Made by a program: the position numbers and the translations under genes. From NCBI GenBank assembly GCA_963764675.1, contig CAVXTQ010000007.1, forward strand, positions 1,178,001 to 1,242,000: DNA of 64,000 nt. The letters are read 5' to 3'. How positions within the stretch are numbered: position 1 is the stretch's first letter; every line of letters begins with the position of its first letter. Under the pieces are notes generated by a model. It saw only the letters and a program-made list of their open reading frames with translations, was not told where the DNA came from and did not search any database. The stretch is from Acidiferrum sp963764675 (lineage in GTDB: Bacteria; Acidobacteriota; Terriglobia; Acidiferrales; UBA7541). This document shows positions 16,595 through 26,171 of this stretch, one piece after another.

Positions 16595-17569
16595 TCATGG
16601 CCGGAGCCAGCGCGCGACGTCCTTGGCGTGGTAGGTCAGGATGATGTCGGCGCCGGCGCGTTGGATGCCGGTGAGGATCTCGAGGACGACGCGGCGCTCG
16701 TCGAGCCAGCCCTTCTGCGCGGCGGCTTTCACCATCGCGTATTCGCCGCTGACATTGTAAGCGCCGACGGGGACGTCGAAGGCGTCGCGCACGCGGCGAA
16801 TGACGTCGAGATACGGCAACGCGGGCTTAACCATGACGATGTCGGCGCCCTCTTCGAGGTCGAGTGCGACTTCTTTGAGGGCTTCGCGGACGTTGGCGGG
16901 ATCCATCTGATAGCTGCGGCGGTCGCCGAATTGGGGCGCGGACTGAGCCGCTTCGCGAAATGGACCGTAAAAGCCAGAGCAGTATTTCGCAGCATACGCG
17001 AGGATCGCGATGTTCTGGAATTTGTGCGCGTCGAGATGCTTACGAATGGCGGCGACGCGGCCGTCCATCATGTCCGAGGGCGCGACGATGTCGGCGCCGG
17101 CGCGCGCGTGCGAAAGGGCTTGCTCGGCGAGAATCGGCAAGGTTGCATCGTTCGCGACCTCGCCATTTTCGATCACGCCGCAGTGGCCGTGATCGGTGTA
17201 TTCGCAGAGGCAAACGTCGGTGATCACTGCCAGCTTCAAATTCGCTTTGCGGATGGCTTCGATGGCGCGCTGGACGACGCCGTCCGCCTCGAGGGAGCTC
17301 TCGCCTCGAGGGTCCTTGGATTCAGGTAAGCCGAAGAGAATGACGCCGGGAATGCCGAGGCCTTCGACTTCGCGGCACTCTTCGAGAATTTGGTCGACGG
17401 ATTGTTGAAAAACGCCCGGCATGGAGCCGACTTCTTGACGGACTTTCGTGCCAGGGCAGACGAACATCGGGTAGATCATGTTCGCAGTCGTCAGGCGGGT
17501 TTCTTGCACGAGGCCGCGCAACGCTTCTGTACGCCGCAAACGGCGAGGGCGATGTATTGGAAAACTCAT
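16595..17569 (-). CDS. hemB: Delta-aminolevulinic acid dehydratase (porphobilinogen synthase)
   Basis: Condenses two 5-aminolevulinates to porphobilinogen. 324 residues, full length. The two Schiff-base lysines are K195 (AYAAKYCSGFYGPFRE) and K248 (DIVMVKPALPYLDV). The metal-site cysteines C120, C122 and C130 are in VCLCEYTDHGHCG, so this is the zinc-type enzyme rather than a purely magnesium one. Its start overlaps the end of hemD by four bases (ATGA), indicating translational coupling. Confidence 0.96.
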   Translation of the reverse strand: MSFPIHRPRRLRRTEALRGLVQETRLTTANMIYPMFVCPGTKVRQEVGSMPGVFQQSVDQILEECREVEGLGIPGVILFGLPESKDPRGESSLEADGVVQRAIEAIRKANLKLAVITDVCLCEYTDHGHCGVIENGEVANDATLPILAEQALSHARAGADIVAPSDMMDGRVAAIRKHLDAHKFQNIAILAYAAKYCSGFYGPFREAAQSAPQFGDRRSYQMDPANVREALKEVALDLEEGADIVMVKPALPYLDVIRRVRDAFDVPVGAYNVSGEYAMVKAAAQKGWLDERRVVLEILTGIQRAGADIILTYHAKDVARWLRP

Positions 17570-18393
17570 CCGTGCTTTGCTCCTGCGGTGGATCCCTTGG
17601 TAGAGTCCGCGAAATGCGCTTCCAGCGCGGCCACGATAGCGGCGGGCGTGGTGTCCGCGGACACGACGATCCGCTGAACGCCTGCTTCGCGTAAGGCTGC
17701 GGCGGTGACCGGTCCGACTGCGGCCATCGCTACTCTTTCCTGGAGAGCACTCAACCGTTGACCGCCAACCAGGTCAACGAAATTGTAAACTGCGCTTGGA
17801 CTAAAGAATAGGACCGCGTCGGCTTCGCCCGCAACGATCTGCGCGACACGGTCTCGATCTACCTCGCTGGGGGCCAGCGTACGATACGCGACAACGTCCG
17901 TCAGTTTCGCTCCAAGAAGCCGCAACGCTTGGGGCAAATCGGGATTGGCGCGGTCGCTCCGAGGCAGAAAGACACGCTTTTCGCGCAATTGCTGGCCCAA
18001 CTCCTCGGCAAGAGCCACGCCAAGATGAGTTTTCGCAACGTAGGTGACAGAAAACCCGGCTTTCTTAGCTTCTTTCTCCGTCGTAGGCCCGACAACAGCT
18101 ATCTTGCAGGGTCTGCCAGCCAGATTTAGGTTAAGACCCAACGTGCTGCTACGTGCGATCAAAGCTTGAACTGCATTCGCACTTGTGAATAGGACCCAAT
18201 CAAATGTTTCCAGCTCTCGCAAGGCTGAATCTAGCGGACGGTAATCGGATGGAACCGCGAACGACACTAAGGGAAGCGAAGCGGGAATCGAGCCGCGTTC
18301 GCGCAATCTCTCGAAAAGCTCGGAGCTTTGCAGGGCGGCGCGGGTGATGACGACGCGCTTCCCTGCTAGGGGCGATGAGGTGGCGTCAGCCAC
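17566..18393 (-). CDS. hemD: Uroporphyrinogen-III synthase
   Basis: 275 residues. Closes hydroxymethylbilane to uroporphyrinogen III with inversion of ring D. HemD sequences diverge strongly, but typical elements are present: GKRVVITRA at the start, DWVLFTSANAVQAL, the conserved Tyr region VVAYRTL, VLFFSPSAVYNFVD, and AAVGPVTAAALREAG near the end. Overlaps hemC by eight bases and hemB by four, confirming its place in the operon. About 25 residues after the last core strand form an extra Ala/Gly tail. Confidence 0.92.
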   Translation of the reverse strand: MADATSSPLAGKRVVITRAALQSSELFERLRERGSIPASLPLVSFAVPSDYRPLDSALRELETFDWVLFTSANAVQALIARSSTLGLNLNLAGRPCKIAVVGPTTEKEAKKAGFSVTYVAKTHLGVALAEELGQQLREKRVFLPRSDRANPDLPQALRLLGAKLTDVVAYRTLAPSEVDRDRVAQIVAGEADAVLFFSPSAVYNFVDLVGGQRLSALQERVAMAAVGPVTAAALREAGVQRIVVSADTTPAAIVAALEAHFADSTKGSTAGAKHG

Positions 18394-19312
18394 GTTGGCG
18401 GCTCACTTCTTCGAGAATGCTTTGCGCGCCCGCGTTGATGAGGAGGTGCGCCATTTGCTCACCGAGCGTTCGGGCATGCTCTGGCGGAGCGGTGGCGCGC
18501 TGCTTGACGTAGTGCACACCATCGACGGAGCAGACGCACGCCTCCAGAACGAGTTCGTCTCGCTCGAGCCTGGCCCACGCGCCCAACGGGACCTGGCAGC
18601 CGCCCTGCAGCACGGATAGGAGGGTGCGCTCCGCGATGATCGCAGTGCGCGTTTCGGGGTGATCCAACTTCTCGAGCACCTGTGCGGCGTCCGTATCGCC
18701 TGCTCGACACTCGACGCCAATGGCTCCCTGTCCCACCGCGGGCATGCAAACTTCCGGAGAGAGTATTTCGCTGATGCGGTGTGCGCAGGCGAGCCGATCG
18801 AGGCCAGCTTTGGCGAGCAAGACCGCGTCGTACTCACCGCTTTCCACTTTGCGAAGACGAGTGTCGACATTGCCGCGAAGATCGCGGACGTCGAGATCCG
18901 GACGAATATGGCGAAGCTGCGCTTGGCGGCGCAGACTGCCGGTGCCGACCCTTGCCCCCTGGCGGAGATTGGCGAGCGTCGCGCCATTATTTGAGACCAG
19001 ACAGTCGCGGACGTCATCGCGGCGGCAGATCGCTGGAAAGGACAGCCCGGGCTGCATTTCGGTGGGAATATCCTTCACGCTATGGACCGCGATGTCGATG
19101 GATTCCTCAAGGAGTGCATCTTCTAGTTCCTTGATGAAAATTCCTTTGCCGCCGATTTGCGAGAGGGCGGATTGCTGCAATTTGTCGCCGGAAGTTTTGA
19201 TGATGATGATCTCAGTTTCGACGCCGGCAGCCTGAAAGATTTGCTTGCGCACGAACTCGGCTTGCCATTTCGCCAGCAGGCTGCCGCGTGTGCCGATGCG
19301 AAGGGCCTTCAC
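18386..19312 (-). CDS. hemC: Hydroxymethylbilane synthase (porphobilinogen deaminase)
   Basis: 308 residues. Polymerises four porphobilinogens on a dipyrromethane cofactor attached to C239 (LQGGCQVPLGAWA). Other signatures: RIGTRGSLLAKWQA, DIAVHSVKDIPT with the catalytic Asp, GTGSLRRQAQL, and DLRGNVDTRL. Starts four bases inside the end of hemA, so hemA and hemC are coupled. Normal length and no anomaly. Confidence 0.96.
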   Translation of the reverse strand: MKALRIGTRGSLLAKWQAEFVRKQIFQAAGVETEIIIIKTSGDKLQQSALSQIGGKGIFIKELEDALLEESIDIAVHSVKDIPTEMQPGLSFPAICRRDDVRDCLVSNNGATLANLRQGARVGTGSLRRQAQLRHIRPDLDVRDLRGNVDTRLRKVESGEYDAVLLAKAGLDRLACAHRISEILSPEVCMPAVGQGAIGVECRAGDTDAAQVLEKLDHPETRTAIIAERTLLSVLQGGCQVPLGAWARLERDELVLEACVCSVDGVHYVKQRATAPPEHARTLGEQMAHLLINAGAQSILEEVSRQRG

Positions 19313-20586
19313 GGCTTCTCCCGGCCGGAAAGAAACAGGTCCCGCAAGGCCTCGACGTTTTGTATTTTGCGGCGGAGTTGCCGCTCGCCGCGGAGGCGTT
19401 CGGCCGGCTCGACCAGGAGCTTTTCGAGCAATTCGTCCATCAACGCTTCCATGCGCGCGCGGTCCTCTTCGCTCAAATGGCTCATGGAGGCGAGACGCGC
19501 GCGAAGAAACGCGGCGCGTTCTTCACGCAAACGAGCGCGCAGAGCTTCGACAAGGCCTACAAGCTCGACGCCAGCCTGCCACGAAAGGAATTTGCCGACG
19601 TGGTCTTCGACGATCGACTCGGCACGGGGCACTTCACTCTCGCGGGCGTGCCGGTTTTGCTGGACGATTTCGCTAAGGTCGTCCATGTTGTAGACGTACA
19701 CGTTGTACAGATCCGCGGCCGCGGCTTCGATGTTACGCGGCATGCCCAAATCCATCAGAAAGAGCGCGCGATTGCCGCGGGCGCTCATGGCTGCTTCGAG
19801 GACTTGCTTTTGCAACACCGGTTCTTCCGAGCCAACCGACGACACAATCACATCGGGCTTCAACAAGGCGGTATCCCACTCACCCCACGGCAGCACTCGC
19901 CCGCCGAACTGCTGGGCTAGGGCGTCGGCGCGCTCACGCGAGCGGTTCATGACGAAGAGATGGGCGATGCCGCGATCGCGCAGCGTCGACAAAACTTGTT
20001 CGCCGATCGTGCCGGCGCCCAGAACGAGAGCGCTGCGCTCGGCGAGCTTGCCGAAAATTCGCTCGGCAAGTTTTACACCAGCGGCGGCGACCGACATAGG
20101 GCGGGTGCCAAGTTCGGTTTCGGTTCTGACGCGCTTCCCTACTTCCAGGGCGCCTTGGAACAAACGATTGAGCACGGGCCCGGTGGCGCCTTGCTCGTGC
20201 GCGAAACGGTAGGCCTCGCGCACCTGGCCGAGGATTTCCGCTTCGCCTAGCAGCATCGAATCGAGGCCGGCCGAGACGCGGAAAAGGTGACGCACAGCCT
20301 CGCGATCGTAGTGGTGATACAGCGAGCCGCTCAGAACGTCGGGGCGGACGGAATGGAATTCGCTGAGGAAGGAAGAAAGTCCCGGCGCACAGTCATGGAG
20401 CGATTCGGGGGGGACGCCGTAGACTTCGCTGCGATTACAGGTGGACAAGACGAGGGTTTCTTCGAGAATGCCGCGGGCGCGCAACTCATCCGCCGCGCGA
20501 CGCGCTTGTTCCGCGGTGAACGACACACGCTCGCGCACCTCTACGGGCGCTGTGCGGTGGTTCAAGCCGACGAGAACGATTTCCAT
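19309..20586 (-). CDS. hemA: Glutamyl-tRNA reductase
   Basis: 425 residues. Reduces glutamyl-tRNA(Glu) to glutamate-1-semialdehyde, the committed step of the C5 pathway. N-terminal catalytic domain: VGLNHRTAPVEVRERVSF and the nucleophile C50 in LSTCNRSEVYGV. NADPH domain: LVLGAGTIGEQVLSTL. C-terminal dimerisation helices follow, including EALMDELLEKLLVEP. Presence of hemA plus hemL shows ALA is made from glutamate, not by ALA synthase. It follows the CcsA-like gene by 18 bases. Confidence 0.96.
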   Translation of the reverse strand: MEIVLVGLNHRTAPVEVRERVSFTAEQARRAADELRARGILEETLVLSTCNRSEVYGVPPESLHDCAPGLSSFLSEFHSVRPDVLSGSLYHHYDREAVRHLFRVSAGLDSMLLGEAEILGQVREAYRFAHEQGATGPVLNRLFQGALEVGKRVRTETELGTRPMSVAAAGVKLAERIFGKLAERSALVLGAGTIGEQVLSTLRDRGIAHLFVMNRSRERADALAQQFGGRVLPWGEWDTALLKPDVIVSSVGSEEPVLQKQVLEAAMSARGNRALFLMDLGMPRNIEAAAADLYNVYVYNMDDLSEIVQQNRHARESEVPRAESIVEDHVGKFLSWQAGVELVGLVEALRARLREERAAFLRARLASMSHLSEEDRARMEALMDELLEKLLVEPAERLRGERQLRRKIQNVEALRDLFLSGREKP

Positions 20587-20604
20587 TGCGTTGACTGCGC
20601 GCTC

Positions 20605-21417
20605 CTAAAAAAAACGGTGACTGTGAGACAGATAGAGATTGACGACCGTGAAACTCAGTACGACCACAAAAAAATTGAAAATGCAGAACCTCGAGGCGCG
20701 CGCTCCTCGCCAAGAGGCCGACCGGGCGAGCGTGAGGTAGGCTGCGTACAACAAGAGTACGACGATGGTGATTACGTACTTCGGGTCGTAATACCAATAC
20801 TGGCCGGTGAGCCGATCGACCCAGATGAAGCCGAGAACAGTGCCGATGGCGATGGAGACGAGGCCGACGAGCACACTGGAGCGGCTCATCCGCTCGAGAA
20901 GTTCCAGCGCAGGCAGGCGCCATACGACGTTGTTAAGAGTGCGGTTACGCAGAAGGCGGTTCTCGACCAAGAAAATCAGACTCAGCACGAAGGAAAGCGC
21001 GAAGGCGGCATAAGCCAGGATGCTAAGAGTCACGTGAAACGCGAACACCACTCCGTGCGCCGGCGTGGGAGACAGGCGGTCGGCCGGGGCCAGATTCGCA
21101 GCGAGAAAGAACGCCAGGACCCACGGGAGAACGAACGCGCCTACGGAACGCTGGCGGTGGTAGAACTCCAGGCTCAGGTAGGTGACCGCGAGGAGCCAGC
21201 CGAAAAGCGACATGGAACCGTAGAGATCGCGATACGGAACAGTGTGCAGGCCTCTAGAGCGCTCCAAAAGGGCAAAATAATGGGCCACGAGGCCGAGGCC
21301 CAGCAATATGGTGCCGAGGCGACCCGCCAATTCCCGGCCCGAATACAAGAATCGGACGTATGACGCGAAGCTCAGGGCATAGGCGAGCACCGTCAGATAT
21401 AGGAATAGATGAGACAT
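20605..21417 (-). CDS. CcsA/HemX-like cytochrome c assembly membrane protein
   Basis: About 270 residues with eight hydrophobic segments. Resembles the CcmC/CcsA/HemX family: RDLYGSMSLFGWLLAVTYLS, a conserved His in HGVVFAFHVTLSILAYAAFA, and WYYDPKYVITIVVLLLYAAY near the end, where cytochrome c assembly proteins have a Trp/Asp heme-handling region. HemX homologues are regularly encoded next to hemA and lower its amount in Bacillus; CcsA proteins carry heme for cytochrome c. Position just before hemA favours the HemX reading. ATG at 21417 is chosen because the 28 residues upstream are not membrane-like. Confidence 0.85.
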   Translation of the reverse strand: MSHLFLYLTVLAYALSFASYVRFLYSGRELAGRLGTILLGLGLVAHYFALLERSRGLHTVPYRDLYGSMSLFGWLLAVTYLSLEFYHRQRSVGAFVLPWVLAFFLAANLAPADRLSPTPAHGVVFAFHVTLSILAYAAFALSFVLSLIFLVENRLLRNRTLNNVVWRLPALELLERMSRSSVLVGLVSIAIGTVLGFIWVDRLTGQYWYYDPKYVITIVVLLLYAAYLTLARSASWRGARASRFCIFNFFVVVLSFTVVNLYLSHSHRFF

Positions 21418-21539
21418 CGGCTGTCCGCGCTCAATCCACGCAGCGCCGACCAGCGCTTGCCAGGATTGCGTGAGATGGTGAGCCCCTAGAGTATAGCCCA
21501 CTCATGCGGCGTCGCCAGCGTCACGACCGTGAAGTGATG

Positions 21540-21549
21540 TTGACGTCAA
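21540..21549. promoter_or_regulatory. Palindrome TTGACGTCAA in divergent heme promoter region
   Basis: A perfect 10-bp palindrome between the two divergent heme transcription units. It could be an operator shared by both, but a 10-bp site alone is weak evidence. Confidence 0.25.
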
Positions 21550-21601
21550 TTCTTCCCCGCCTGGCCATTCGGACAGGCCGCCAGCACCCACACTCAGGAT
21601 T

Positions 21602-21610
21602 TGCTATGCT
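21602..21610 (+). promoter_or_regulatory. Candidate extended -10 promoter for hemE
   Basis: TGC followed by TATGCT (21605-21610) is an extended -10 arrangement. Transcription would begin about nine bases before the hemE ATG. No -35 is evident. Confidence 0.3.
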
Positions 21611-21625
21611 TTCCGCAGACTGAGT

Positions 21626-22699
21626 ATGAGCTCGCAAAACGCATCCCTGAACCAGAGAGATTTGTTTCTGCGCGCATGCCGCGGCGAAGTGGTGCCGCGC
21701 GTGCCGGTGTGGATGATGCGGCAGGCGGGCCGGTATCTGCCGGAGTATCGCGAGATTCGCGCAAAGCATGCGTTCTTGGAAGTTTGCAAGACGCCGGAGC
21801 TGGCGGTGGAGGTCTCGCTGCAGCCGTTTCGGCGGCTGGGCGTCGATGCCGTGATCGTTTTCTCCGACATATTGATCCCGGCGGAAGCGATGGGGCTGAA
21901 GCTGGAGCTTGGCGACGCGGGACCGAACCTGCCGGAACCGGTGCGCTCGAAGGCCGACGTGGATAGGCTGCGAGGCTTCGATCCGGAGTCGGACACGGGA
22001 TTCTTGATGGAAGCGATTCGTCGGCTGGTGCGCGAGGTCGGACCGGATGTTCCCGTTCTCGGTTTTGCGGCCGCGCCGTGGACGCTGGCGTGTTACATGG
22101 TGGAGGGGCGAACGAAAGAAGGCTTCGCGACGGTAAAAAGTTTTCTGTATCACGAGCCGGAGACCTTCCGGGCGCTGTTGTCGAAGATTGCGGACGCGAC
22201 GGTGTCTTACCTAAAGGCGCAGATCGCCGCGGGGGCGGCTGCAGTGCAGCTCTTCGACACTTGGTGCGGTGAGCTTGGCTTGGCGGACTACGAGGACTTT
22301 GCGCTGCCCGCGGTGAAAGACGTCATTGCAAGAGTCGGACGCGAAGTGCCAGTCATTTATTACACGAAGGCGTCGCAGCACCTGATGGCGGCGGTGGCGC
22401 GCTCCGGAGCAACCGTGTTGAGTGTGGATTGGCGTGCGAATTTGCGGGAACTGCGGGAGAGGCTGGGACCGCGTATCGCTTTGCAGGGAAACGTCGATCC
22501 TGCGGTATTGTTCGGGCCACCGGAAGCAATACGCCGCGCGACCTTGGACGCCGTCGCCGCGTTGGGCGGTACCGGCCACATCCTGAATCTGGGGCACGGA
22601 ATCTTGCAGAACACGCCGGTGGAGAACGCCAAGCTATTTATTGAGACCGGCCAGCAGGCGGAAATGGCGGAGGCCAAGCCTGCGGTTCGGTCTCATTGA
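21626..22699 (+). CDS. hemE: Uroporphyrinogen decarboxylase
   Basis: 357 residues. Removes four carboxyl groups from uroporphyrinogen III to give coproporphyrinogen III. The signature PVWMMRQAGRYLPEYRE with catalytic Arg residues is at about 30-45; the conserved Asp is in VDAVIVFSDILIP. Further family segments are GFAAAPWTLACYMVEG, FDTWCGELGLADYEDF and LGHGILQNTPVENAKLFIE. First gene of a plus-strand set hemE-hemN-hemY, with hemN starting twelve bases after its stop. Confidence 0.96.
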   Translation: MSSQNASLNQRDLFLRACRGEVVPRVPVWMMRQAGRYLPEYREIRAKHAFLEVCKTPELAVEVSLQPFRRLGVDAVIVFSDILIPAEAMGLKLELGDAGPNLPEPVRSKADVDRLRGFDPESDTGFLMEAIRRLVREVGPDVPVLGFAAAPWTLACYMVEGRTKEGFATVKSFLYHEPETFRALLSKIADATVSYLKAQIAAGAAAVQLFDTWCGELGLADYEDFALPAVKDVIARVGREVPVIYYTKASQHLMAAVARSGATVLSVDWRANLRELRERLGPRIALQGNVDPAVLFGPPEAIRRATLDAVAALGGTGHILNLGHGILQNTPVENAKLFIETGQQAEMAEAKPAVRSH

Positions 22700-22711
22700 G
22701 GTTTTCATACT

Positions 22712-24125
22712 GTGACTCTCGCCAACCTATCCTTGCAGCAGATGCGCGAGGAACTCCACGTGAGCGAAGAGTTTCTGGCCAGGTACAACCGGCCCGGCCC
22801 GCGCTATACGAGCTATCCAACTGCGCCGGTTTGGAACGACGCGTTCGGACCGGATGACCTGGAAAAAGTGCACGAAGAAGCGGATCGCGCTCGGACGCCG
22901 GTTTCTCTGTACATGCATATTCCCTTCTGCGAAAGCCTGTGTCTGTTTTGCGCCTGCAACGTGATCATTCAGAAAGATAAGCAGGTCGCCCCGCCTTATC
23001 TCGGCGTGTTGAAGCGCGAACTGGAGCGTGTGAGCGGCAGCGTTTCGCGCAAACGCGAGGTCGTGCAGTTTCATTGGGGCGGCGGCACGCCGACCTATTT
23101 GACGCCGGCGCAGATCGAAGATTTGTTTGGAGCGGCGAGGGAGCGCTTTACATTCGCGCCTGACGCGGAAGTAGGGATTGAAGTTGACCCGCGCGTGACG
23201 TCCCGCGCGCACCTAGAAACGCTGCGGCGACTGGGATTCAACCGCTTGAGCATGGGCATCCAGGATTTTCATCCCGACGTCCAGAAGGCCATCAATCGCA
23301 TCCAGCCATTCGAGCTGACCCGCGATCTGATTTCAGCTGCGCGCGAACTGGGCTTCGACAGCATCAACGTGGATTTGATTTACGGCTTGCCGTACCAGAC
23401 TCCCGAGCGCTTCGGCCATACCGTGGACCAGATTCTTGGAGCTTGCACCGGATCGTGTGGCGCTTTTCAGCTACGCGCACGTGCCGTGGCTGAAGAAGCA
23501 GCAGGGCGCCTTTGCGGCGTTCCTTCCGGAAGGCATGCAAAAGTTCGAGATCTTTCGCACCGGGATGCTGAAGTTCCTAGAAGCGGGCTATCTTTATATC
23601 GGCATGGATCACTTCGCTAAGCCGGGCGACGAACTGGCGATCTCGCAGCAGAATCGCACGCTACATCGCAACTTTCAGGGGTATACCACCAAAGCAGGGG
23701 CCGATCTTTATGGGATGGGCGTGACCGCCATTAGCGGGATTCAAAATGCCTATGCGCAGAATCATCGCGATCTCACTTCTTGGGAAAAAGCGGTAGCCGA
23801 CCGCGGGATCGCCACCATGCGCGGCTATCACCTCTCCGCGGACGACCGCTTGCGGCGAGCGGTCATCAGCCGGCTGCTGTGCCACACTGTGGTGATCAAG
23901 GATGAGATTTCGCGTGAGTTCGCCATCGATTTCGATTCCTACTTCGCTGATGAGCTGCGGCACCTTGAATCTTCGCGCGACGACGGTCTGGTCCTGCTTG
24001 AATCCAACGAAATTCGCACTACGTGGCTCGGCCGCATTTTTATTCGCAACCTCGCAATGGTTTTCGATCCCTACCTGGAAAGACAGCAGCTCGCTGCCAA
24101 ACCCCTGTTCTCGAAAACGCTCTGA
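22712..24125 (+). pseudogene. hemN: Oxygen-independent coproporphyrinogen III dehydrogenase, split by one-base frameshift
   Basis: Radical-SAM enzyme making protoporphyrinogen IX from coproporphyrinogen III without oxygen. The first part reads RPGPRYTSYPTAPVW and HIPFCESLCLFCACNVI (the CxxxCxxC cluster site plus a further Cys), then HWGGGTPTYL. At 23435-23438 the sequence CTTG interrupts the frame where the family needs Leu-Glu-Leu: reading CTG restores ILELAPDRVALFSYAHVPW. The second part continues in the next frame: IGMDHFAKPGDELA, LHRNFQGYTTKAGADLYGMG and the usual C-terminal domain. Apart from one extra T the gene is intact end to end, so either this is a recent inactivation or a consensus error. 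The start is GTG. Confidence 0.9.
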
Positions 24126-24149
24126 CATGGCGAGCCGCCGCACCACGCC

Positions 24150-25517
24150 GTGACATCTCACATTCCAGCCGTCATCGTCGGTGGAGGCATTTCGGGGCTG
24201 GTTTGCGCCTACGCACTGCGCAAAGCGGGCGTTGACGCGCACCTCTTTGAAGCGTCGCCGCGCCTCGGCGGTGTGATTCGTTCCGAGCGCCGCGAGGGCT
24301 ATCTGATCGAGCTCGGGCCGCAAAGCTTCAGCGGTACGCCGCAGCTTCGAACTCTTTGCGCGGAGATTGGCATCCAAAACGACTTGGTTGCGGCACCAGC
24401 GCGGGCACCGCGTTACGTTTTGGTCGAAGGCGCGTTGCAGCCTGTTCCGCTGGACCCACCGGCGCTGCTCATATCCTCCCTTCTCAGCGCGGCGACAAAG
24501 GCGAGTATTGCGCGCGATCTATTTGGAAAGAGCCAACCTCCAGAGCAGGATGAATCGGTGGCGAGTTTCGTTCGGCGGAAGTTTTCCGCGGAGCTTCTGG
24601 ACCGACTGGTTGGTCCGTTCATTTCGGGCATCTACGCCGGGGACCCCGAGCGGTTGAGCCTACGAAGCACCTTCCCGCAGGTGTATGAAGCCGAGAAATC
24701 GGCCGGCAGCGTGATTCGAGGACTGAAACGCGCAGGCAAGAGCCGCAAGGAACCGAAGGAACGCCCTACGCTGTTCAGCTTTCGCGAAGGCAATGAAACG
24801 CTCATTCGGGCGCTTCAGGTGAAATTGGGCCCGGCGGCTCGTGTGGGCACGGAAGTCGTCGTGCTCCGTCGCGATGCGGGAGCAGGCACGTTCGAGCTGA
24901 TGATTCGTGGATCGGGCCAAGAGGAAACACTGACGACGGACAATGTCATCCTTGCAACTCCCACCGATGTCGCAGGAAGACTCCTGGGAGAAACGGCGGC
25001 GGACTTCGACCGACTGCTGGGTGCGATCGAATACGCGCCCGTTGCGATCGTATCGTTTGGCTATCCGAAGGGCTTTGCAAACCCGTTGAATGGGTTCGGA
25101 TTCCTGGTGCCGCGGTCCGCGGGATACCGGATATTGGGCACAATATGGAATTCGTCGCTGTTCCCAGACCGCGCTCCCGAAGGACACGTCTTGCTCACCA
25201 GCTTCGTCGGCGGAGCCACGGACCCGCAGACCGTCTCGCAGCCCGCACCCGAGGTGGCCAAGATCGTTCTTGGCGAGCTGGCAGCGATACTGGCGATCCC
25301 ACACGCTCCGACCTTTGCGAACGTCGAAATCTACCCGCGGGCCTTGCCGCAGTACAATTTGGGGCATTCGGAGCGGCTTGCGGCCATTGATAAACTGCGC
25401 CAAGCTACGCCAGGCGTGTGGCTAGCGGGCAACTACCTGCGAGGGCCCGCGATCGGGGCCTGCGTAGAGCAATCTCAAGCGGTTGCCGAGCAGGTGCGCT
25501 CGCGCTTGAAGCGTTAG
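24150..25517 (+). CDS. hemY: Protoporphyrinogen oxidase, HemY type
   Basis: 455 residues, FAD-dependent. Oxidises protoporphyrinogen IX (or coproporphyrinogen III in some lineages) using oxygen. Dinucleotide motif VGGGISGLVCAYALRKAG is followed by GGVIRSERREGYLIELGPQS. Family segments: FISGIYAGDPERLSLRSTFP, FSFREGNETLIRAL and, near the end, GVWLAGNYLRGPAIGACVE. The start is GTG, 24 bases after hemN. Presence of hemN and no hemQ in view favours the protoporphyrin route, but the substrate cannot be decided from this window. Also called hemG in some annotations. Confidence 0.92.
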   Translation: MTSHIPAVIVGGGISGLVCAYALRKAGVDAHLFEASPRLGGVIRSERREGYLIELGPQSFSGTPQLRTLCAEIGIQNDLVAAPARAPRYVLVEGALQPVPLDPPALLISSLLSAATKASIARDLFGKSQPPEQDESVASFVRRKFSAELLDRLVGPFISGIYAGDPERLSLRSTFPQVYEAEKSAGSVIRGLKRAGKSRKEPKERPTLFSFREGNETLIRALQVKLGPAARVGTEVVVLRRDAGAGTFELMIRGSGQEETLTTDNVILATPTDVAGRLLGETAADFDRLLGAIEYAPVAIVSFGYPKGFANPLNGFGFLVPRSAGYRILGTIWNSSLFPDRAPEGHVLLTSFVGGATDPQTVSQPAPEVAKIVLGELAAILAIPHAPTFANVEIYPRALPQYNLGHSERLAAIDKLRQATPGVWLAGNYLRGPAIGACVEQSQAVAEQVRSRLKR

Positions 25518-25527
25518 TGCTGTAAAG

Positions 25528-25555
25528 TCATCCGGTTGCGCGGCTGTACCGTATA
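25528..25555 (+). promoter_or_regulatory. Candidate SigK-like ECF promoter, TCATCC-N16-CGTATA
   Basis: TCATCC (25528-25533) and CGTATA (25550-25555) resemble the CCATCC / CGAATA boxes of the mycobacterial SigK regulon. They lie about 30 bases upstream of an ECF sigma gene, as expected for autoregulation. Two boxes by eye, so tentative. Confidence 0.35.
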
Positions 25556-25583
25556 TTCTTCAGGGAGAGAAGAAGCCTAACCC

Positions 25584-26171
25584 GTGTTCCTGGCGGTCTT
25601 GACACCCAAGGATAGCAACGACGTGTCGCCCGACGCGGCGCTGGTCCATCGGCTTCTGCAGAGGGACGTGCGAGCTTTCGAGCAGCTCTACGATCGTCAC
25701 TCAAGGATTGTGTACGGCCTAGTGCTGCGAATTCTGCAGCAGGCGTCCACGGCCGAAGAAGTGGTCCAGGACGTTTTCCTGCAGCTTTGGCGCAACGCCG
25801 GGCAGTACCAGGCGGGCCGCGGCCCTTTTGTGCCCTGGCTGCTAACGCTCGCGCGCAACCGCGCGTTGGACAACCTGCGTCTCAAAAGTGAGCGGCAGCG
25901 GCGGCGAGAAGATCAGACCGAAGAGCTGCCTTCTATCGCGCAAGCACCAGAGTATGAGAAGGCCCTGGACGAGAAGCGCCGAGCGGAGGTGGTTCGCTCC
26001 CTGATGGGATCGCTCAGCGCGCCGCAAAAGAAGGCCATCGAGATGGCCTACTTTGAAGGCCTGAGCCACAGCGAAATCGCAGCGGCCCTGCACGAGCCCC
26101 TAGGCACAGTGAAAAGTTGGATTCGCAACGGATTGTTGCGTCTGAAGGAAGGAATGCAAGCAGCTTCGTGA
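25584..26171 (+). CDS. ECF-type RNA polymerase sigma factor (SigK-like)
   Basis: 195 residues with region 2 (HRLLQRDVRAFEQLYDRH, then EEVVQDVFLQLWRN, the -10 recognition helix) and region 4 (LMGSLSAPQKKAIEMAYFEG, LSHSEIAAALHEPLGTVKSW, the -35 recognition helix-turn-helix). The start is GTG. Its TGA overlaps the GTG of the next gene by four bases, and that gene is an anti-sigma factor, so the two are coupled. The RskA-like partner suggests the SigK/ECF19 branch. The signal is unknown. Confidence 0.93.
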   Translation: MFLAVLTPKDSNDVSPDAALVHRLLQRDVRAFEQLYDRHSRIVYGLVLRILQQASTAEEVVQDVFLQLWRNAGQYQAGRGPFVPWLLTLARNRALDNLRLKSERQRRREDQTEELPSIAQAPEYEKALDEKRRAEVVRSLMGSLSAPQKKAIEMAYFEGLSHSEIAAALHEPLGTVKSWIRNGLLRLKEGMQAAS

